DNA from: Candidatus Saccharimonadota bacterium
GTDB taxonomy: Bacteria > Eremiobacterota > Xenobia > Xenobiales > Xenobiaceae
NCBI GenBank assembly: GCA_004554425.1
Contig: SFMI01000080.1
Span: 1-7,691, forward strand
DNA length: 7,691 nucleotides
Direction of reading: 5' to 3'
Below, piece after piece: positions 1 through 5,541 of this stretch (within the stretch, counting starts at the first letter, position 1; every line of letters starts with the position of its first letter). The position numbers and the translations under genes were made by a program. Below the pieces are notes generated by a model. It was not told the DNA's origin. It ran no database searches and saw only the letters and a program-made list of their open reading frames with translations.

Positions 1-660
1 AGGCTGTTGTTCTTCTCCCACAAATTTCAAAAGGCAGAGGGGCGGTCTCTCGTTACTTTCATTGGGACGACCGGAAACTTGCTTAAAGAATTCATAATCG
101 ACACCAATTAAACGAATTATACAATTACGTAATACCCACAATTCAACATTGGCTAGCAAAAGTGAGCACAGAAAAAGAAATACGCCCACTATTAAAATTC
201 TAGAAGGCTGCAGTAAAAAAGCCGCAATAGCAAAGAAAAGAATAAAGACACCTATTAAAGGCAAATCTTTAGGATCTTCATAAGCAACTTTTACGTGATT
301 AGTAAAAACCACAATAGCCAAAATAAAAGTAACAGCAGCAAATCCCAAGCAAACAAAATCTTCACGGAAAAAAGCTTGCGCAAATTCATAAGCTCCGTAA
401 GTGCCTATTACTAAAGCAATAATCAATAAGGCCATACGCAAAGGAGTGTAAGGAGCTAACTTCTGTTTTACTTCAGGATAAGACTTGCCAAATATTTCCT
501 TTTGTACGGAGGGAGCGGCTTCAAAAAGCTCGTGAAACCAACGCAAATCGGCTCTGACCTCTATAAGTCCGGCCTTGCAATTCTTCACTATACGCGACCA
601 AAGCTTCTTGGAATAGCTTTGCCACACTCTTTCTCTTCCCTTGAAACCACTCTTGGCCAT
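1..660 (-). CDS. Four-helix integral membrane protein of unknown function (3' end beyond window)
   Basis: I do not recognise this protein. Reading the minus strand from ATG at 660 gives 220 residues without a stop before the window edge, so the C-terminus is missing. The first 73 or so residues are basic and hydrophilic (starting MAKSGFKGRERVWQSYSKKL) and should be cytoplasmic. Four hydrophobic segments follow at about residues 74-97, 101-119, 133-151 and 154-178, grouped as two hairpins with a short acidic loop (YEDPKDLP) between them. A hydrophilic tail begins near residue 183. The start is supported by a GGAG motif 5 nt upstream (complement of 666-669) and by position: it lies 24 bp after the selD stop, so the two genes probably share a transcript. 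No catalytic motif or known transporter signature is visible. A role linked to selenium would only be guilt by association. Confidence 0.8.
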   Translation of the reverse strand, partial: MAKSGFKGRERVWQSYSKKLWSRIVKNCKAGLIEVRADLRWFHELFEAAPSVQKEIFGKSYPEVKQKLAPYTPLRMALLIIALVIGTYGAYEFAQAFFREDFVCLGFAAVTFILAIVVFTNHVKVAYEDPKDLPLIGVFILFFAIAAFLLQPSRILIVGVFLFLCSLLLANVELWVLRNCIIRLIGVDYEFFKQVSGRPNESNERPPLCLLKFVGEEQQP

Positions 661-665
661 GGTAA

Positions 666-669
666 CTCC
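666..669 (-). promoter_or_regulatory. Ribosome binding site of the membrane-protein gene
   Basis: GGAG on the minus strand lies 5 nt before the ATG at 660, inside the 24-bp gap after the selD stop codon. It decides the start of a gene that is otherwise cut off by the window edge and supports independent translation within a selD operon. Confidence 0.6.
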
Positions 670-684
670 GTTGTTTGCTTTTTC

Positions 685-1749
685 TTATTTTACGCGCAAG
701 AAGACAGAATCGTCAGCTTCTTTCGCTTTCACTCGACCAATTACGGCCGGAGCTCCCAAGAACTCTGGCAATAATTTTATAAGCTCAGATACTTTTTCCT
801 CCGCTATTGCAATTAAAAGACCGCCAGAAGTTTGAGCATCGGCCATTAAACCGAGTATAGGTTCAGCAACTTGGCCAATTACTTGCAAATAGGGCTTGAT
901 ATAATTAAAATTGGCCGCTGAGCCTCCAGGCACATTTCCTCTCATATAGGCTCCTAAAGCGCCAGGCAGCAGAGGAATTGCTTCCGATTCAAACTCAAAA
1001 ATAGTGTGCGAAGCTTTAGCCATTTCCAGGCTATGTCCCAATAATCCGTATCCAGTTACATCTGTACCGGCTTTGGCTCCCACCTTTACCATAGCCTGGG
1101 AAGCCTCCTTATTGAGCATTTCCATAGAGCGCATCACCCACTCAAGTTCATCGGGACTAATGTCTCTGAATTTGTGAGCAGTATTTAAAACACCAGTTCC
1201 CAATGGCTTAGTTATAACTAAAACATCGCCAGGGTGAGCGCCGTCTTTACGCACCATTTTTTCAGGATCGATTAAACCTGTCACAGCTAAGCCAAATTTA
1301 GGCTCGGAATCTTCTACCGTGTGGCCTCCAGCCATAACGGCTCCGGCTTCCAACACTTTTTCCAAACCTCCCTTAAGAATAAGACTCAGCATCTCAACCC
1401 CCATAGTTTTCATGGGAAAGCAAGCTACATTCATAGCTGTAAAGGGAGTGCCACCCATAGCATAAACATCGGAAAGGGCGTTGGCTGCCGCAATACGACC
1501 AAAGCGCAGCGGATCGTCTACTACAGGAGTAAAAAAGTCAATCGTTTGCACCAAAGCTTGATGCTCGTTAAGCTTAACTACCACAGCATCATCACCGCTG
1601 CTCTGACCAGCTAAAGCCCTACTATCTAACGGATAGTTGACTTTTTTGAGCAATTTTTCCAAGTCTTTAGCCTTGATTTTTGCCGCACAACCAGCGCAAG
1701 AGCACATTTGTGTAAGTTTCATTTCTTTTTGTTCAACATTATTTTCCAT
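685..1749 (-). CDS. selD: Selenide, water dikinase (selenophosphate synthetase)
   Basis: This enzyme uses ATP and selenide to make selenophosphate, the selenium donor for selenocysteine, 2-selenouridine in tRNA and some molybdenum-enzyme cofactors; it acts in the cytosol. From ATG 1749 it has 354 residues, close to the usual length of about 350. The N-terminal active-site loop CAGCAAKI (residues 18-25) supplies Cys21 and Lys24, matching Cys17 and Lys20 of the E. coli enzyme; the nonessential second Cys (E. coli Cys19) is Ala23. Metal and nucleotide motifs follow: GDDAV (52-56), TIDFFTPVVDDP (69-80), NALSDVYAMGG (90-100), AGGHTVE (140-146), TDVTGYGLLGH (229-239) and DAQTSGG (304-310). The catalytic residue is Cys (TGT), not selenocysteine. 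A GTG at 1758 is in frame, but AAAAGGTG at 1758-1765 suits the ATG better. It is followed after 24 bp by a membrane-protein gene. No other selenium gene is in the window. Confidence 0.96.
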   Translation of the reverse strand: MENNVEQKEMKLTQMCSCAGCAAKIKAKDLEKLLKKVNYPLDSRALAGQSSGDDAVVVKLNEHQALVQTIDFFTPVVDDPLRFGRIAAANALSDVYAMGGTPFTAMNVACFPMKTMGVEMLSLILKGGLEKVLEAGAVMAGGHTVEDSEPKFGLAVTGLIDPEKMVRKDGAHPGDVLVITKPLGTGVLNTAHKFRDISPDELEWVMRSMEMLNKEASQAMVKVGAKAGTDVTGYGLLGHSLEMAKASHTIFEFESEAIPLLPGALGAYMRGNVPGGSAANFNYIKPYLQVIGQVAEPILGLMADAQTSGGLLIAIAEEKVSELIKLLPEFLGAPAVIGRVKAKEADDSVFLRVK

Positions 1750-1770
1750 AACAGCCACACCTTTTCATGC

Positions 1771-1809
1771 GTTATACAACTATATATAGCGACAGTGTTG
1801 TTTGCCGAA
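1771..1809 (-). promoter_or_regulatory. Possible selD promoter
   Basis: On the minus strand upstream of selD there is an AT-rich stretch with overlapping -10 candidates (TATATA at 1781-1786 and TATAAC at 1771-1776). A poor -35 candidate, TTCGGC at 1804-1809, lies 17 nt from TATATA. The -35 match is weak, and read-through from the upstream porin gene is an alternative source of the selD transcript. Confidence 0.25.
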
Positions 1810-1838
1810 ACTTACACTTTTACCTACCGAACGCCAAA

Positions 1839-1851
1839 GTAACTAAGTTAC
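1839..1851. repeat. Short perfect inverted repeat between porin and selD genes
   Basis: GTAAC-TAA-GTTAC forms a 5-bp perfect dyad with a 3-bp centre in the 127-bp gap after the porin stop and about 90 bp upstream of selD. It is followed by no T-run on the minus strand, so it is unlikely to be a terminator. It could be an operator half-site pair or chance. Confidence 0.3.
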
Positions 1852-1876
1852 AATGCAATCCCACCAGTGTATTGGA

Positions 1877-3154
1877 CTAGAACTCAAAACTGTAACGTAT
1901 GTAGAAACCGTTAGTATCGATTTTAGGCCCTTCCGTGGGTGTCTTCCACTCATAATTAAGCATCAGACGTCTTTCTTTTTTGCGGCTGAAATAATAATTA
2001 ACTCCCAAAACATAACGCATAGAAGCGTTGACGTCATCATCAAAAATATCATTGCTACAAATATCTAAATTGGGATCGAACCAATCAATAAAACATACTA
2101 AATCGATATTTTTATTAACAGTATAAGCGGAGCCTACATACCAACCTAAGGAGCGGCTTTTTATTTCATCGAGGCCATTATAACCATTACTGTAAATAGC
2201 TTCAGAATCTAAACGAAGGTTATCTGTTTTAAGCTGGTAATCTATACCGAAACGCTGTATAGGCAAAGAGTGAGAATTAGATAAGCTATGTTGCCCTATC
2301 AATGCTGAGGCACCTAAGGTCGAATGTTTAGAAAGGCGTTTGATACCACGCACAAAAATATCATTATCGGCACTGGTAAAACGATGCTCGTTATGATCAT
2401 TCATTATACCAAGCATAAGCTGATCGCCATCTTTGTTGGTAAATTCAAAGCTGGCTCCCCAAGCTCGGCCAAGATAGAGCGAATCGGTTACGGCACTAGC
2501 ATTGCAAGTCAGATATTTGCTACTTGATTGCGATTTTTCGATACCAAAGCGAGTCTTAAAACGCCCCAAAGTAACCTTTGCCCCTTCACCTAAAGGCACA
2601 TTAGCATAGCAGTCGAGCAATTCTATTTTTTTCTTATCGAAACGATAGCGAGCTTTAGTATAGAACTTAAAGTCGTCTTTTAAATATTGAGCATTAAGCT
2701 CAAATTGCGGCAACAATTTATTAGTTTCATACATTAATGTGTCGCAACCGCTAATATCATTATTAACAATAGTGGGATATTCGTCGTTGGAATACTCCAA
2801 TTCAACCTTACCACCTATTTTCCACTGCCCTTTAGAAGATTGCGACGACGGATCTGAAGATGTTTTATTAGAGCTTAGGCTGTCAAGATTTCCTTTATCT
2901 TCAGGCAACTCAATTTCAGCTTGGTAATCTTCTTGGGTTATTACGTTTTTATCATTTTCCATAGAAGTTTCTGGGGCTACATTCGCACCGGAGTTTGTGC
3001 TATCAATTCCAGTAAAAGCCTGAACTTGCGAAATTTGCTGACCGCTCACCAAAGTAAGACCATTTTCTGCAGGCTCAGATGACAAGGCTGGACTTACTTG
3101 ACACAAAGTTCCTGCGGCCAATAAAAATGCTATTTTGACAAAACGTGAAACCAT
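1877..3154 (-). CDS. Outer-membrane porin, phosphate-selective O/P-like
   Basis: This is probably a beta-barrel channel of the outer membrane. From ATG 3154 it has 425 residues. Residues 1-25 form a Sec signal peptide: Arg4 and Lys7, a hydrophobic core IAFLLAAGTL, then a likely cut after ALS (residues 23-25). Residues 26-108 are hydrophilic and rich in Ser, Asp, Glu and Asn, without barrel character. From Trp111 (WKIGGKVELEY) onward alternating beta strands run to the C-terminus, which ends YSFEF; a terminal Phe is the usual BAM-assembly signal. The stretch KVTLGRFKTRFGIEKSQSS, followed by SLYLGRAWGASFEF, resembles the 'GxFK...S...GRxxG' pattern of porins O and P; the phosphate preference itself is not shown. 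The barrel part holds five cysteines (137, 182, 217, 354, 366). ATG 3160 is an alternative start; an upstream TTG at 3211 would spoil the signal peptide. It is divergent from thrC. Family call is by pattern, not alignment. Confidence 0.85.
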   Translation of the reverse strand: MVSRFVKIAFLLAAGTLCQVSPALSSEPAENGLTLVSGQQISQVQAFTGIDSTNSGANVAPETSMENDKNVITQEDYQAEIELPEDKGNLDSLSSNKTSSDPSSQSSKGQWKIGGKVELEYSNDEYPTIVNNDISGCDTLMYETNKLLPQFELNAQYLKDDFKFYTKARYRFDKKKIELLDCYANVPLGEGAKVTLGRFKTRFGIEKSQSSSKYLTCNASAVTDSLYLGRAWGASFEFTNKDGDQLMLGIMNDHNEHRFTSADNDIFVRGIKRLSKHSTLGASALIGQHSLSNSHSLPIQRFGIDYQLKTDNLRLDSEAIYSNGYNGLDEIKSRSLGWYVGSAYTVNKNIDLVCFIDWFDPNLDICSNDIFDDDVNASMRYVLGVNYYFSRKKERRLMLNYEWKTPTEGPKIDTNGFYIRYSFEF

Positions 3155-3288
3155 AACCATAACCTGGCATACTTTTTCGCAAAAAAAATAATTACCTGCA
3201 CAATTAAACAAGCTAAATTAGTATAAATACAACATTATCGACTACTTTGCAAGGGTGAACAGCGTATAAACTCGAAGTATGGCCGACT
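3155..3288. promoter_or_regulatory. Divergent intergenic region, porin and thrC promoters
   Basis: The 134 bp between the divergent starts must hold promoters for both genes unless one is read from elsewhere. On the minus strand a good -10 candidate, TATACT (3220-3225), would give a porin leader of about 60 nt, but no good -35 is seen at 16-18 nt. On the plus strand TATAAA (3222-3227) overlaps it and another TATAAA lies at 3265-3270; TTGCAA at 3248-3253 is only 11 nt from the latter. No threonine-rich leader peptide, attenuator or riboswitch-like fold is apparent before thrC. Confidence 0.4.
3163..3167 (-). promoter_or_regulatory. Ribosome binding site choosing the porin start
   Basis: CCAGG on the minus strand sits 8 nt from the ATG at 3154 but only 2 nt from the in-frame ATG at 3160 (the sequence reads ATGGTTATGG). 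The spacing favours 3154, which also gives the more normal signal peptide. Confidence 0.45.
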
Positions 3289-4548
3289 ATGACAAACACT
3301 TTTCCTGTAACAGAATTGCGCTGCTCGCTTTGTCAGCGCAGCTATAGCCCCGACACTTTCCGTTATACTTGCGAAGACTGCGGTAACGACGGAATTTTAG
3401 AAGTTTTATACGACTATGAGCAAGCGGCTAAAAAACTTCAGCCCGAGCAACTTAAAAATTGCAATTTGACCGGCTTAGCCCGTTGGGCTCCCGTATTGCC
3501 TCTGCATAGCGCGGAGAATCTTCCTCCTCTGCGCGTAGGCCAAACTCCTTTCTACAACGCCAAACGCTTAGGCAAAGTATTAGGCTACGAAAATCTTTTT
3601 ATAAAAGATGATGGTCAAAATCCCACCGGATCTTTAAAAGATCGCGCCAGTGCTGTTTGCGCCGCTTCTGCCAAAGAGATGGGCTTAGATCTTATTACCG
3701 CTGCCTCCACTGGCAACGCTGCCTCTTCCCTTTCCGGCATGTGTGCTTCTATGGGTTTGAAAACTATTATTTTCGTCCCTGAAAGAGCTCCTAAGGCTAA
3801 AGTGGCCCAGTTGCTTATGTTCGGCGCTACCGTTTTATCCGTACGCGGTACTTACGATGACGCTTTCGAACTTTCTTTACAAGCTACCAAAGATTTTGGT
3901 TGGTACAACCGCAATACCGGTTTCAACCCCTACCTCTTAGAAGGCAAAAAGACTGCCGCCTTGGAGATCTGGGAAAATTGCGGTTATCAAGCTCCTGACT
4001 ATGTAGCCGTCTCTGTAGGCGACGGATGCATTATCGGCGGTGTAGGCAAAGGCTTCTTAGATCTCAAACGCATGGGACTTATCGACAAATTGCCTAAACT
4101 TATAGGCGTACAAGCTCGCGGTTCTTCAGTGTTATCTAAGGCCTTCGCCAATGGTGACAAAGTAGTAGCCGAGCCCGACGCTGACACTTACGCCGACTCT
4201 ATTAGCGTAGGTATGCCCAGAGCGGCCTCTTTAGCTTTGCGCGGCGTTCACCAATCTGGCGGCCAGTTTATCGTTGTCGAAGATGATGAGATTAAACAAG
4301 GCCAAGCCCTTTTAGCTGCCAATGCAGGCGTCTTTGCTGAGCCAGCCGGTGCCACTCCCATTGCCGGCCTTATTAAAGCCCGTAAAAATAATTTAATTCC
4401 TGCTGATGCTAAAGTTGTTGCTTTAGTTACTGGTAACGGTCTCAAAGATATCGACGGAGCTATGAAAGCTTTACATACTTCCGCCATTTCTATTGATCGC
4501 AATCCTGCCGAACTTAAAGAGACTTTACATAAAATCTTAGGTGTATAA
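3289..4548 (+). CDS. thrC: Threonine synthase with N-terminal zinc-ribbon-like motif
   Basis: This PLP enzyme of fold type II converts O-phosphohomoserine to threonine and phosphate, the last step of threonine synthesis, in the cytosol. It has 419 residues. A CxxC pair at Cys12/Cys15 and another at Cys28/Cys31 make a zinc-ribbon-like head found in many threonine synthases of this class. The PLP Schiff-base lysine is Lys117 in DGQNPTGSLKDRAS (108-121). AASTGNAASS (138-147) is the usual loop that contacts the cofactor ring, VSVGDGCIIGG (241-251) the glycine-rich phosphate-binding loop, and VTGNGLKD (380-387) the C-terminal motif. ATG 3289 is the only sensible start: an in-frame TGA lies at 3256-3258 with no start codon between. 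The Shine-Dalgarno sequence is poor (GAAG about 12 nt upstream). It stands alone, divergent from the porin and closed by its own terminator. Cysteate synthase and other threonine synthase-like paralogues share this fold, but the motifs fit ThrC well. Confidence 0.94.
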   Translation: MTNTFPVTELRCSLCQRSYSPDTFRYTCEDCGNDGILEVLYDYEQAAKKLQPEQLKNCNLTGLARWAPVLPLHSAENLPPLRVGQTPFYNAKRLGKVLGYENLFIKDDGQNPTGSLKDRASAVCAASAKEMGLDLITAASTGNAASSLSGMCASMGLKTIIFVPERAPKAKVAQLLMFGATVLSVRGTYDDAFELSLQATKDFGWYNRNTGFNPYLLEGKKTAALEIWENCGYQAPDYVAVSVGDGCIIGGVGKGFLDLKRMGLIDKLPKLIGVQARGSSVLSKAFANGDKVVAEPDADTYADSISVGMPRAASLALRGVHQSGGQFIVVEDDEIKQGQALLAANAGVFAEPAGATPIAGLIKARKNNLIPADAKVVALVTGNGLKDIDGAMKALHTSAISIDRNPAELKETLHKILGV

Positions 4549-4575
4549 AGCTTCTTAGGCTTTATCAAAGAGACC

Positions 4576-4616
4576 AAGCCCTTGGCAATAAAAAAAATTA
4601 AGCCAAGGGCTTTTTT
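4576..4616 (+). terminator. Rho-independent terminator of thrC
   Basis: AAGCCCTTGGC (4576-4586) pairs perfectly over 11 bp with GCCAAGGGCTT (4602-4612). The 15-nt loop is A-rich and a T6 run at 4611-4616 follows. It begins 27 bp after the thrC stop codon. Confidence 0.93.
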
Positions 4617-4834
4617 GTGTAAAAATTGGAGCGTAGATTAAGCGTAAAACGGATAGACAAATTATGGCAAACAGCCGAGAAGGACAAAGAATGAAGCTGC
4701 AGAATAGGCGACGGATGTATATAGATAGGGCATTATCCATTGCGGAGGGAATTTATTCGACAAAATCGCATCGAGTCGGATAAGTTTGCCAATATGCCAG
4801 AATCCCTCAGTTTTTTTCGTGAGAAGTAAGTCAA
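4617..4834 (+). other. Upstream region of the 197-aa gene, no recognised gene
   Basis: This spacer must contain the promoter of the 197-aa gene, since a strong terminator closes thrC before it. I see no clear -35/-10 pair. A 39-codon frame from ATG 4664 to TAA 4783 is open (starts MANSREGQRMKLQNRRR), but its arginine codons include AGG, AGA and CGG, its ribosome site is weak and no family is recognisable, so I do not call it a gene. A weak hairpin is possible between TTCGAC (4756-4761) and GTCGGA (4775-4780). Confidence 0.5.
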
Positions 4835-4838
4835 GAGG
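4835..4838 (+). promoter_or_regulatory. Ribosome binding site choosing the GTG start at 4848
   Basis: GAGG within AAGAGGT lies 9 nt before GTG 4848. An in-frame TAG at 4839-4841 rules out any earlier start, and no in-frame ATG follows soon, so this site fixes a GTG start. Confidence 0.65.
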
Positions 4839-4847
4839 TAGACTAAA

Positions 4848-5441
4848 GTGTCAGCACAAACAAACCTGAACCTGAGCCGCGTCGCCGATCAGATCAATGT
4901 TATTTTAACGCAAATTTTCCGCCAGTACGTTGCCCAGGGCAGCCCTACAAAATTAGGCGGCCTCAGATTTTTAGACGTAGAAAGTTCTAAGACTTTCGCT
5001 TTCGAAAAGACGGAAGTATCCGAAGACGGAAAAGGAAATGTCCTCCTCTTCTCCGCTCCTTATGCCAGTATCGACCAAGACAAAGAACCCACAGAAGTGA
5101 CTGATAAAAAAGTTGTCGAAGCCGATGTGGTAGAGCGCGTGAAAAAAGAAGTTAAGCAAATTCTGAGTGCCGGCCCTCACGGAAATGATATTCAGTGCCT
5201 GATTGTCCGCCCTTCCAAGGACGCTGGTAAGAGTGATCGCTTCTTTATCGAAGTTGGATATTATATTCCCACTTCTGAGTGGCTTTCCGATGAGAATATA
5301 ATCGCTTACGCTGAATCTCATCGCTTAGACAATATGCGTGACGCTTTGGTGCGCATTTTGGAAGAGAAAATTTTACCTATGGCTGACGGCATTATGCAAT
5401 TCTTGATCCACAACTTGAGATCAATGAAGGCCGAAGCTTAA
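4848..5441 (+). CDS. Soluble 197-aa protein of unknown function
   Basis: I do not recognise this protein. It starts at GTG 4848 (GAGG 9 nt upstream, TAG just before) and has 197 residues with no signal peptide, membrane segment or cysteine-metal motif; Cys117 is its only cysteine, so it is probably cytosolic. By eye it begins with an amphipathic helix (residues 8-29, VADQINVILTQIFRQYVAQG), continues with short beta strands (about 38-44 and 64-69), an acidic charged helix (about 88-107), two core strands (QCLIVRP 116-122 and RFFIEVGYYIP 131-141), and ends in helices (about 148-193). This alpha/beta pattern suggests a small folded domain, not a disordered protein, but no catalytic motif stands out. 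It is a single-gene unit, with the thrC terminator upstream and a bidirectional terminator downstream. The long open frame, fitting start and clean terminator make it a real gene. Confidence 0.85.
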   Translation: MSAQTNLNLSRVADQINVILTQIFRQYVAQGSPTKLGGLRFLDVESSKTFAFEKTEVSEDGKGNVLLFSAPYASIDQDKEPTEVTDKKVVEADVVERVKKEVKQILSAGPHGNDIQCLIVRPSKDAGKSDRFFIEVGYYIPTSEWLSDENIIAYAESHRLDNMRDALVRILEEKILPMADGIMQFLIHNLRSMKAEA

Positions 5442-5479
5442 GCTAGCTTTTTGTTCTGTTAGCCTTACAAAGGCCAGAC

Positions 5480-5535
5480 AAAAAAATAGACTCACGACAA
5501 TGCCTATAAAAGGTTAGTTGTGAGTCTATTTTTTT
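5480..5535. terminator. Bidirectional Rho-independent terminator between convergent genes
   Basis: TAGACTCAC (5487-5495) pairs with GTGAGTCTA (5520-5528), extended inward by a G-T wobble and two pairs. It is flanked by A7 (5480-5486) and T7 (5529-5535), which pair with each other and act as the T-run on either strand. It starts 38 bp after the 197-aa gene's stop and ends 6 bp before the M16 stop, so it can serve both convergent genes. Confidence 0.92.
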
Positions 5536-5541
5536 CATTTT

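Noticed and set aside
502..774. Plus-strand open frame of 90 codons
   Set aside because: It lies antisense to the membrane-protein gene and the end of selD, which have better starts, recognisable segments and a fitting ribosome site.
3080..3154. Lipoprotein signal in the porin N-terminus (Cys18 after GTL)
   Set aside because: The residue before Cys is Leu, not Gly, Ala or Ser, so the lipobox does not fit; a normal signal peptidase I site follows.
3155..3288. Threonine attenuator or T-box leader before thrC
   Set aside because: The gap is only 134 bp, with no leader peptide rich in Thr or Ile codons and no terminator hairpin.
4248..4577. Minus-strand open frame of 109 codons
   Set aside because: It is antisense to the conserved C-terminal half of thrC and shows no family features of its own.
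4555..4740. Minus-strand open frame of 61 codons downstream of thrC
   Set aside because: It runs through the thrC terminator hairpin, and its hydrophobic look comes from the T-rich tract there.
4971..5321. Minus-strand open frame of 116 codons
   Set aside because: It is antisense to the 197-aa gene, which has a ribosome site and terminator; this frame has neither.
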